NCBI GenBank assembly: GCA_040880125.1
Contig: JBBDJB010000029.1
Span: 1-64,000 of the forward strand
Direction of reading: 5' to 3'
DNA length: 64,000 nucleotides
DNA from: JBBDJB01 sp040880125
GTDB taxonomy: Bacteria > Planctomycetota > Planctomycetia > Pirellulales > JBBDJB01
Shown here in pieces: positions 12,361-20,600 of this stretch (the first letter of the stretch is position 1; every line of letters starts with the position of its first letter). The notes beneath the pieces were generated by a model. It searched no databases and was not told the origin of the DNA. It saw only the letters and a program-made list of their open reading frames with translations. Made by a program: the position numbers and the translations under genes.

Positions 12361-12407
12361 CTCGCTGACAGCGAACTACTGTGCTACTACGACAGTACAG
12401 TAGCGAG
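12361..12407. promoter_or_regulatory. candidate GntR/YtrA operator upstream of the GntR-ABC operon
   Basis: Nested inverted repeats sit just upstream of the GntR start. CTACTGT at 12376-12382 pairs with ACAGTAG at 12397-12403, and the outer CTCGCT (12361) pairs with AGCGAG (ending 12407). YtrA-type GntR proteins usually bind TACTGT/ACAGTA-like palindromes in their own promoters. Position and symmetry suggest an operator; binding is inferred. Confidence 0.5.
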
Positions 12408-12665
12408 TAAGCGTCAGCCTGTCAATGAAAATCTGGGCTCAAGCCTAGCGGGAGACCTTGAGCCTTCGCCAGCTGCCACACCGGCAACAGGTTAGATCAT
12501 GGCAATCGCCGCCGATGGCGACAACGACCCGAGGTCATGGCCTGCTATCGACATGCAATCGAGGGCTGCCACCGGGACGAATGAGTCGGCTTTCTCGCGG
12601 AGCGGGACCGGAGTGTAGCTGCGCCGCGTCTCAGGAAGTGGCGAATTGCCCGTCTTCTAGGGAAT
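12408..12665. other. intergenic region without recognisable gene
   Basis: Together with the flanking repeats, this forms the 362-base gap between the divergent GntR operon and the ABC exporter gene. A 69-codon frame at 12458-12667 has no recognisable protein features and looks fortuitous. The region should hold the two divergent promoters, but I see no convincing -35/-10 pair. Confidence 0.5.
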
Positions 12666-12693
12666 GAATAGAATCGAGACGTCTATTCTATTC
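12666..12693. promoter_or_regulatory. perfect 9-bp inverted repeat upstream of the ABC exporter
   Basis: GAATAGAAT (12666-12674) and its exact complement ATTCTATTC (12685-12693) are separated by ten bases that themselves contain AGACGTCT. The repeat ends 23 bases before the exporter ATG and is AT-rich in an otherwise GC-rich region. It could be a repressor site or an mRNA hairpin in the 5' leader. No cognate regulator is identifiable in the window. Confidence 0.45.
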
Positions 12694-12716
12694 CCCCGAG
12701 CCAGTTCTTCCGCCCC

Positions 12717-14606
12717 ATGAATGAGCGATTTCCGTCGAGCCGCGAGCAATTCCAGCGAGTCCGCGCGGAACTTCACCACAGCAGCGGGCGGCCGCAGGAC
12801 GGGGGCCACAAACGACGCGATCGCTCGGCCGGCGCGCTGGTACGGAGCTTTGTAGGCCTATTACGTGGGCAGTATCTCTCGCTCGCACTGGCGCTGGGGA
12901 CGCTCACGGTGGCGACGATCTTGGCGCTCGTGCCTCCGGCGGCGACGAAGTTGATCGTCGACTACGTGCTGGGGGATAAGCCTCTGCCAAGCGCCGTGCC
13001 GGCTTGGGTGCCGCGCGATCCCTGGCCGTTGCTGCTAGCCGTGGCAGCCACGGTGCTTGTCATTTCGATATTGAAGATAGGAATCCAGATCTGGGGTCGC
13101 TGGCACGCGACGCGAATCACGAAACTGTTGCAGATGTCGGTCCGCAAAAAGGTGTTCGCCCACGTCATGCGGTTGCCGCTGCATCGGATTCAAGAGCTTA
13201 AGTCGGGCGGAGCGGCCAGTATCCTACGTCAGGACGCCGGCAGTGTGGGCGATCTGGTGTTCGGCATGCTCTACAACCCATGGCGGGCTGTTATCCAGTT
13301 GGTCGGCAGCTTCTGCATCCTGGCATGGGTCGATTGGCGGCTGTTGGTCGGAGCGCTGGCAGCCATGCCGATGGTCTACCTGTCGCATCGCACTTGGATC
13401 TCCCGTATTCGGCCACAGTTTCGGCGGATTCGGTCCGAACGGGAAAGGGTCGACTCGCTCGCCACCGAGGCTTTTGGCGGCATGCGGGTCGTGCGGGCGT
13501 TCGGGCGGCAGCGGGCCGAGACGAGCCGGATCATGCGCGGCAACCATCTCATGGGACGGCAAGAGTTGTACGCGTGGCGGTGGATGCGAGGCATCGAACT
13601 CCTCTGGGAAACGCTGATGCCCTTGGCGGGCGCGGGGCTACTGATCTACGGCGGTTGGCAAGTGATCCAGGGCGCCCTATCACTGGGCGACCTGGTGATG
13701 TTTTTGGCCTACCTGGCGATGTTGCTTGGACCGCTGGGAGTCCTCGCGCAAAGCGCCGCGGAATTTCAGAATGGACTGTCGGGGCTCGATCGGATTCTCG
13801 ATCTTCTCGAAGAGCCGCGCGAGATGGAGTCGCAAGCGGCCGTCACGATAAATCGTGCCGGCGTAGCTGGCGGAGTGACGTTTGAGAACGTGTCATTCAG
13901 CTATCCCGGTTCTAGCACATTTGCATTGGAAGAGATTTCGCTTGACGTGAGGCCAGGCGAAACGATCGCACTGGTCGGCCCGAGTGGCGGCGGCAAGACG
14001 ACGCTCTGCAATCTCGTGGCGCGGTTCTACGATCCGACGAGCGGGCGGATTCTACTAGACGGGCGAGACCTGTGCGGCATCGACGTCGAAGGCTACCGCA
14101 ATCTGCTGGGAATCGTCGAGCAGGATGTATTTCTGTTCGACGGCACGGTTGGGACAAACATCTCCTACGGGCTCCGGCATTCCACGAAGGCTCAGATCCG
14201 TGAAGCAGCCGTCGCAGCCAATGCCGATAAATTTATCGACGCCTTACCCAGGGGTTATAACACGTTGATCGGCGAACGAGGGGTAAAGCTTAGCGGCGGC
14301 CAGCGGCAGCGGATTGCAATCGCCCGAGCCGTGCTCGCCGACCCGCGCATCTTGATCCTCGATGAGGCCACCAGCAATCTCGACACCGAGAGCGAACGTA
14401 CGATTCAAGCAAGCTTGACGGAGTTGATGGAAAACCGCACATGCTTCGTGATCGCGCACCGCTTGAGTACGATCGCTCATGCGGACCGGATCGTCGTCTT
14501 GGAGGAGGGGCGGATCACAGAAGTCGGGGGCCACCAGACCTTGATGGCGACCGACGGCCGCTACCGAGAGATGGTGTTGCTGCAAACCCGCCCGGCCGAG
14601 GTTTAG
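12717..14606 (+). CDS. MsbA-type ABC exporter (fused membrane and ATPase domains)
   Basis: Inner-membrane half-transporter that would act as a homodimer and export a lipid or hydrophobic compound. After a polar N-terminal tail of about 45 residues there are six predicted membrane segments (about 55-370). The ATPase domain follows: Walker A GPSGGGKTT near residue 421, signature LSGGQRQR near 525, Walker B ILILDEATS near 545 and H-loop FVIAHRLST near 578. The 629-residue length is typical with the N-terminal extension. It lies 37 bases ahead of the condensation-domain gene on the same strand, so the two are probably co-transcribed. That placement beside the synthase cluster suggests export of its product. 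The start is not supported by a strong Shine-Dalgarno. Confidence 0.88.
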   Translation: MNERFPSSREQFQRVRAELHHSSGRPQDGGHKRRDRSAGALVRSFVGLLRGQYLSLALALGTLTVATILALVPPAATKLIVDYVLGDKPLPSAVPAWVPRDPWPLLLAVAATVLVISILKIGIQIWGRWHATRITKLLQMSVRKKVFAHVMRLPLHRIQELKSGGAASILRQDAGSVGDLVFGMLYNPWRAVIQLVGSFCILAWVDWRLLVGALAAMPMVYLSHRTWISRIRPQFRRIRSERERVDSLATEAFGGMRVVRAFGRQRAETSRIMRGNHLMGRQELYAWRWMRGIELLWETLMPLAGAGLLIYGGWQVIQGALSLGDLVMFLAYLAMLLGPLGVLAQSAAEFQNGLSGLDRILDLLEEPREMESQAAVTINRAGVAGGVTFENVSFSYPGSSTFALEEISLDVRPGETIALVGPSGGGKTTLCNLVARFYDPTSGRILLDGRDLCGIDVEGYRNLLGIVEQDVFLFDGTVGTNISYGLRHSTKAQIREAAVAANADKFIDALPRGYNTLIGERGVKLSGGQRQRIAIARAVLADPRILILDEATSNLDTESERTIQASLTELMENRTCFVIAHRLSTIAHADRIVVLEEGRITEVGGHQTLMATDGRYREMVLLQTRPAEV

Positions 14607-14643
14607 CCCTCCCGTAATCGCACCTCGTTTAACACCCGGACAA

Positions 14644-16068
14644 ATGCCCCCACCAATGTCGTCTCCGTGCCCAAAGGCGTCCGAATTGAGTCCCGACGCA
14701 GAGCCCGAGGCCGTGTTTCCGCTCCCGTTGACGCCGTTCGAACGGTACTACCAACTGGATGACTCTCGCGAGTATCCCACGACTTTTCCGGTTGAGATTC
14801 GCTTCTCGGGAACGCTCGACCGCCAACACTTTGATTCCGCACTTGATTCCTCCGTACGCCGCCATCCGCTGTTGCGGGCGCGCATCGACATCAGCTCCGG
14901 CAAACCGCGTTGGGTGCCTGTCGAGCGGACTGAGCCGGAGGTGGACTGGGATGACGAACAAGCGCCGATCATGCACGCTGGCGGAGAATTCATCGACCTG
15001 GCCTCCGAGCCGGGGCTACGCACCTGGGTTCGCTCGGCGCCGGACCGGGCACGGGTACTGTTTCAGTTTCACCACGCTTGCTGCGACGGACTTGCTGCGC
15101 TGGAGTTTGTAAAGGACTTTCTGGCATTGTACAAGGCTGCCAGAAGCGAGATGCCCGCGGGTTCGGAGCGAGGCGAGCCGGAATACGCGTTGCTGCTGCG
15201 ACGCGGCGATTTCGTCCCCAGGCCGGCGTCGAGGCCATCGCTTGCGGTCACCCTTCGCGACACGTGGTATACGATCAAGGTCTGGTCGTGGATTCTAATC
15301 AAGAAGCCAGTTGTGTTAGCGAGTGGAGAAACAGCCCCGGTGACCGAACGCACGGAAGAGATCCTCGCCTTTGCCACCTCGACATTCTCGCAAGACGAGT
15401 CGCAGACGCTGCGCGAGCGGGCCGCTTCGTTGGGTGCACCTGTCAACGATCTGCTGCTGCGGGACTGGCTGCTCGTGCTGCGCCGCTGGAATCAGCAGCA
15501 CTCTGGCACCGGCCGGGGAAGGTTTCGCATCAACGTGCCGGTTAGTGTGCGAACGCGCGACGAAGTGCGGATGCCGGCGGCCAATCGCATTGGCTACGCA
15601 TTCGTCACGGACGAGGGCACGGCGGCCGACGACGCCGGATTGCTCGATGTCGTTCTCGAAGAAACGCGGCGGATTAAGCAGTGGAAGCTGGCACTGTACT
15701 TTCTCGGCGGGCTGGCCCTGGCCGGCAAATTTCCGTCGGTCATTCGCTGGGCCCTGCGGCGAAATGCGTCGCTCGCCACTGCTGTGTTGAGTAACGTCGG
15801 CCGCTTCTCGCCCGCAAGGTCGGTCAGGCGAGGGCAGAAGTGGACGTGCGGCGACCTCGTGCTAGAGCGCGTGTGTGGGGCGCCCCCAATTCGCAAACTG
15901 ACGCGAGCGGCGATGATCGTTATCGAATATGCCGGCCAGACGACGTTCTGCCTGCGCTGCGATCCTCACTTCTTCAGCGCCGAACAGACGCGTGCGCTGC
16001 TCGACGCGTACGTGGCGCAGATCAGCCAAACGGTAGATGGCAACAGCGAACCAGACCCCCAGGCGTGA
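14644..16068 (+). CDS. free-standing condensation-domain protein (HHxxxDG acyltransferase)
   Basis: Cytoplasmic or membrane-associated acyltransferase of the NRPS condensation/PapA/WS-DGAT superfamily. The active-site motif HHACCDG lies at residues 143-149, preceded by the early motif RRHPLLRAR (72-80). The superfamily joins an acyl or aminoacyl thioester to an amine or alcohol. The 474-residue length matches a single stand-alone domain; no adenylation or carrier domain is present. It follows the ABC exporter by 37 bases and converges with the enoyl-reductase gene nine bases away. By context it may condense the synthase-derived chain with its partner, forming an amide or ester. A wax-ester-synthase-like or PapA-like role cannot be excluded. 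Confidence 0.8.
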   Translation: MPPPMSSPCPKASELSPDAEPEAVFPLPLTPFERYYQLDDSREYPTTFPVEIRFSGTLDRQHFDSALDSSVRRHPLLRARIDISSGKPRWVPVERTEPEVDWDDEQAPIMHAGGEFIDLASEPGLRTWVRSAPDRARVLFQFHHACCDGLAALEFVKDFLALYKAARSEMPAGSERGEPEYALLLRRGDFVPRPASRPSLAVTLRDTWYTIKVWSWILIKKPVVLASGETAPVTERTEEILAFATSTFSQDESQTLRERAASLGAPVNDLLLRDWLLVLRRWNQQHSGTGRGRFRINVPVSVRTRDEVRMPAANRIGYAFVTDEGTAADDAGLLDVVLEETRRIKQWKLALYFLGGLALAGKFPSVIRWALRRNASLATAVLSNVGRFSPARSVRRGQKWTCGDLVLERVCGAPPIRKLTRAAMIVIEYAGQTTFCLRCDPHFFSAEQTRALLDAYVAQISQTVDGNSEPDPQA

Positions 16069-16077
16069 GCAGCCGTT

Positions 16078-16842
16078 TCACGCGTGTACCGCGGCTCCGC
16101 CGTCGACTGTCAGCGTTTCACCCTGCACCAAGTCCGACAGGGCGCTGGACAAGAACAGTACACAATTTGCCACGTCGTCGGCGGTTAAGAAACGATCGCC
16201 GGTCATGCTTCGTAGCTTGCGCGAGGCGAATAATTGGTCGGCATAGGGGATGCGCCGGGTCGAGTCGGTCTCGACGAGGCCGGCCTTCACGATGTTGAGG
16301 TTTATGTCCTTGTCTCCCAACTCCAAGGCGAAATGCCGGATAAAGCTTTCCAGGGCAGCTTTCGAGCCCCCGACCGCGCCATACATCGGCAGCGCCATGT
16401 GCGAGCCGTGGCTGGAAATCGCCACAACCTTCGACCGTCCTTCGGCCCGCTGGAACAATCGCACGCTGGCTTGCACCAGGTGGATCAACGCCATCACGTT
16501 CGTCTTCATCGTCGACTCAAAGTTCCTCTGCGTGATGGCCAGCATCGGCCGGAAGCCTCCGGTCGCGGCGTTGCTCACCAGGATATCAAGCTTGCCGAAC
16601 TTCTCGTCGACGAACTCCATCATGGCGTCGATGTCATCCCGCTCGCTGATGTCCGCCTTGACGACCGCCGCATTGCGTCCCATCGCAGCGATACGCTCGG
16701 CGACTTCGTCGGCGGCCGCCTGCGAAGTGACGTAGTTGATAATCACGTCGGCGCCGGCTTCTGCCAGCCGCAACGCACAAGCACGGCCGATGCCACGAGA
16801 TCCGCCAGTGACCAGGGCTTTGCGTCCACTCAAGTCGATCAT
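16078..16842 (-). CDS. FabL-type enoyl-ACP reductase (SDR)
   Basis: Short-chain dehydrogenase with a TGGSRGIG cofactor loop at residues 12-19. Instead of the FabG-type YxxxK, the catalytic pair is Tyr154 and Lys161 (YGAVGGSK, a Y-x6-K spacing). That spacing is the hallmark of enoyl-ACP reductases such as FabL and FabI rather than ketoreductases. Ser144 lies in AISSHG. I chose the ATG at 16842, eight codons into the frame, because the Rossmann fold begins right after it; this gives 254 residues. It is the last gene of the minus-strand biosynthetic run. The synthase has no built-in enoyl reductase, so this protein may act on it in trans, or it may serve general fatty acid synthesis. Confidence 0.78.
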   Translation of the reverse strand: MIDLSGRKALVTGGSRGIGRACALRLAEAGADVIINYVTSQAAADEVAERIAAMGRNAAVVKADISERDDIDAMMEFVDEKFGKLDILVSNAATGGFRPMLAITQRNFESTMKTNVMALIHLVQASVRLFQRAEGRSKVVAISSHGSHMALPMYGAVGGSKAALESFIRHFALELGDKDINLNIVKAGLVETDSTRRIPYADQLFASRKLRSMTGDRFLTADDVANCVLFLSSALSDLVQGETLTVDGGAAVHA

Positions 16843-16899
16843 GCTCGTGTCTCTCGCTCGCAAAATATTAACGTAATAGATCCGAGATATACGGGAGTC

Positions 16900-17625
16900 T
16901 CACGCCGAAGCCGCCATCAAGGGCTGAGAGCTCGCCGCGGCGCATTGGCTTGACATGCCCACCAAATCGGCCAGTGCCGCGAAGTGTCCGTCGATACGCC
17001 AGCTTTCGAGTCTCCGCACCGCCGCCGGGTCGAGGCCCGGATAGCGCGGCTCGCGCCCGGGCACAACTTCGATTCGCCCGGGGGTAAAGCCCTCGCCACA
17101 CTGGGCAGCCTTGTACAAGGCCTCCTTCAGCGCCCAAATCTGTTCGACGGTTCGCAAGTGTGCCGGGCTGCTCGCCAGCCACTGCCGCTCGCGCGGGGAG
17201 AGGCTCCACTGCAGGCTCCGCACCATGACATCACCCCGGCAGACCAGGTCGACACCCAGTCTCTGCTCGGCGTCTCGCCCAAGCGCCACCAGCACGCCCC
17301 GCGATGTGTGCGCAATCGACATCCCGACGTCTACCTTGCAGTCAGTGACATAAACAACCGGACGCTCGCCGTGTCCGAGCGTGGTCGAGCGCGTTTCGAT
17401 ATGAATCTCATTGGGCGTAATCTCATGTCTGCCCATTTCGTCCAGTAGCGGCAGGAGCATCCGCTTGGCCAGCACCCGGCCGCTCACCCAGGTCAGGCGT
17501 CGCGTTTCGCAGTGCATGCGGTCACGAGCCCGGCGTTCATCGAGCGAGAGCCATCGCTCGGCCAATTGCGCGCCGTCGTCCGCAAGCTCGGATAGCCGTG
17601 CATATTGGCAGCGGATGCGCGCCAC
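16900..17625 (-). CDS. 4'-phosphopantetheinyl transferase (Sfp type)
   Basis: Transfers phosphopantetheine from CoA to the serine of acyl carrier proteins, converting them to the active holo form. The magnesium-binding GVDLV motif is at residues 124-128 and the family hallmark WALKEALYKA at 164-173. SIAHTSRGVLVAL supplies the preceding conserved region. Translation most likely starts at the GTG at 17625, only two bases after the synthase stop codon; GGGAG lies seven bases upstream, inside the end of the synthase gene. This gives 241 residues, normal for the family. Tight coupling indicates that it is dedicated to the four ACPs of the synthase. An open frame upstream to 18060 is antisense-like shadow sequence within the synthase gene. 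Confidence 0.9.
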   Translation of the reverse strand: MARIRCQYARLSELADDGAQLAERWLSLDERRARDRMHCETRRLTWVSGRVLAKRMLLPLLDEMGRHEITPNEIHIETRSTTLGHGERPVVYVTDCKVDVGMSIAHTSRGVLVALGRDAEQRLGVDLVCRGDVMVRSLQWSLSPRERQWLASSPAHLRTVEQIWALKEALYKAAQCGEGFTPGRIEVVPGREPRYPGLDPAAVRRLESWRIDGHFAALADLVGMSSQCAAASSQPLMAASA

Positions 17626-17627
17626 GC

Positions 17628-20600
17628 CTATCTCCCTCCCGCGCCGACGCGAATCGTGCGGTAGCCGTCGACCTGCAACAGCGGCTGCTCGTCTTCGCCG
17701 AACAATGTGAAGTCGAAGCGGCTGTGTCGCTCGCCGCGCTCGCGGAAAAAAAGACGTAGGATGCAGGTCGCTCCGGCGCGGGGCATGCGTGCCAGCCGCA
17801 GGTGCTCGAACGCGTAAGGCACCTCCAGCACGCCGCCGAACTGCAAGTACAGGAAGCTGCCGCAGGCGACGACGCAGGCGTCGAGCACCGCCGGCGACGT
17901 TATCCAGTCGGTATCGCCGCGCGGCCCGGCCAGTTCGGACAGCGGCGGAGCGATGATCTTGCCCCAGCCGCCGTCGTATTGGTAGGCACACTCTTTCAGG
18001 CATCGTAGCGGATCGCCATGAAAGAGCAGCCCTTCGTCCGGATAAGCGTGTGGAAACCATCCCAGCGGAGGCCGGCCGGGTGCATCGGCATGAATCGGCG
18101 AGCCGTCCGCCGTTGTGGGTATGAATCCCTCGACATGCAGCCGGGCCGGATCAATCATGCGGCCTTTGCGGTCGCGCTGCTCGGTCAGTAAGCGGCAGGC
18201 GAGGCCTCCTTCGACCGGGGCCACTTCGACACGCGCCCTGATCGGGCTATCGGTCGGAAAGAGCATGCCGTTTTCGATCCTCACGTTGCGCAGTTCGGAT
18301 ACTGCCCGTCTGTCCAGTGCACAAGACGCCGCTTCTGCCAGCGACTCCAGCCCGACTACGCCCGGCAGGAATGGCCGACTCTTGAGGCGGTGCTGGCTCA
18401 GAAAGGGATCGCCGAGTGGATCGAAGGCAATATCAGCGATGCCCCCACCGCCTTCGGAGGCGTGCCATGCGGCCACCAGCGGCGGAGTGCCGGAGTCTTT
18501 CTCCGAAACCTCTGCGGACGGGGCGTCGTTGCCGGTGGTAATCTCAACCTCGTAGGGATAGAACCGCCGCTGAAAGAAGCCATCGGTCACCAGCACTTCG
18601 CTGCGGGGAGTGCCGGCCCTCAACTCGTCGATTAAATGGGCCACGCCCTCGGCCGGCGAAATGAAGTCCATCTTGAAGGCGTTCTTGGTGATTCCTACGC
18701 CGTCTGCCAGCAGGGCCATGCCGACCGCGTCCCAGGTTTGCCAATGGAAACAGACGCTGTGGCATTCGGGCCGTCGGGTGCGAAACCAGCCGCAGAGCTT
18801 GGCCAGCATGTCATTGGCCGCGGCGTAGTCGCTCAGCCCGTTGCCGCCGAAGCGGCCGCTCAATGAGCCGAAGCCGACGAAGTAGCGGAGCGGATCGCCG
18901 CTGGTCAGGTGCATCAATGCGAGCGTGCCGCTGACCTTAGGGTCAATCGTGTCGCGCAGCTTGGCGGCCGCGCCGGTGCCAAAGCGAAAGCTCTTGGCGT
19001 AGCCGGCTCCGTGAATGATGCCTTCGATGGCGCCGTCCAGTTCGCGAATGGTCGTCAGCACGCGACCCAGATCGTCCCAGTCGGCCACGTCGCAGACGTG
19101 ATAAGTGGCCTCGACGCCGGCCTGGGCGAACCGGTCGAGCGATTGTTGGATTTCGCGGTCTTTGCGAACCCGGTCCCAGTCGTCGGTGGGCGATCGCCCT
19201 TCCAGCGTCGCCTTTCGCACGATCTCCGACTTGATCGCCTTGAGTTGTTCCTCAGTGCAGTTCTGCCACGGTGTATTCGGTTCCGGTGCGGGGCTCTTGC
19301 CGAGCAGATGCAGCTTGAGTCCATAGCGGCGACCGATCTCCAAGGCAGTTTCGGCCGTGATGCCGCGAGCCCCACCCGTGATGACCCACACCCCGCCGCG
19401 CGGCAGTTCGCCCACCGGCAGCGCTTCGACCGGCTCGCGCTTTACCCGGACGACCTGGCGGCGGCCTCCGACATATGCAATTTCCACCTCGGGCACGTCG
19501 GCGGTCAATTCTGCGCACACGGCCTCGGCCAACTCCGCCGGCGGCTCATCGGCCGGGGCATCAATTACCCTCACGTGAAAACGCGCGTGGTCGTAGCGGT
19601 CGTCCTCGACGAAGATCGACTTCAGCAGCCCCGTCAGGGCGCCGCCTTCGGGATTCGGCACGCCGGCATTGAAGCCGAAATCGCCGCCGAGGGAAATCAG
19701 GGCTACCAGTGTCGCCTGGCCTGCTTCCGGAGTCTTGCTAACGAGCTGAAACCACTTCCGCGTCACCCAGTAGGGCAGATAAACACCGCGCTCGATCCGC
19801 GCGGCCGCGGTTGAACAATCGTTCCACGCTTCGCTCGCCACATCGCGGGACGTGGCCAAAACGAGACATCGGGCCGGCGAATGTTCGAACGCCCGCTCCA
19901 ACTCGGCACAGGTCGCTTCGGCGTCCGCGCCGGAGGGCAGCCGGTGTACTTGAACGCCGCGGGCAGCGAGGGTGGCGGCAAGCGACTCGGCATCGGGGTT
20001 GTCGCCCAACAAGAACGCTGACCCGGGCAGCGCTCGGGCGGGCGTGGACGCTGCCAACGGTGCGTCGAGCATGTGCATCGTCATGCGATCGGCAACTCGC
20101 GACGCCGGCGATGCTAGCGAAGGGGATTCCGATGGTTGCGGCACTGCTGTGCCGGGGGCTCCCAACAGATCGTCGCGCTTGGCCACCTCATCGTAATTGT
20201 CCGCGTAGTACCGCTGGTGGTATTCCCAGTCGGTGACGAGCACCTCGGTGGCAGCCGGACGCGTGTACAACTCGCGGAGCAGGTGTCGCACGCCCGTCCG
20301 CTCGGGCATCAGCCGCAGGTTGCTGGCCTTGAGTATGGCCTCCGTGTCGGGTCGCGAGGCCATGCCCACCGCGTCCCAGGGGTGAAAGTGAATGCCGATC
20401 GCATGGACGTCGGGTCGCCAGCCGCGGTACCAGCCGGTGAGCTTGCAAAGCATATCGCTGGCGGCGGCGTAATCGGTCTGGCCATTGCTCCCCAGCCGGC
20501 CACTGATCGAGCCAAAGCCGATAAAATGACGTACCGGATCATCACGGGTCAGGTGCATGAGGTTGTAGGCGCCTAAAACCTTGCTGCCCACGGTCGCCTC

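Noticed and set aside
17626..18060. N-terminal extension of the PPTase frame into the synthase gene
   Set aside because: Arg-rich sequence without family similarity; a GTG with GGGAG upstream at 17625 gives a normal-sized PPTase.
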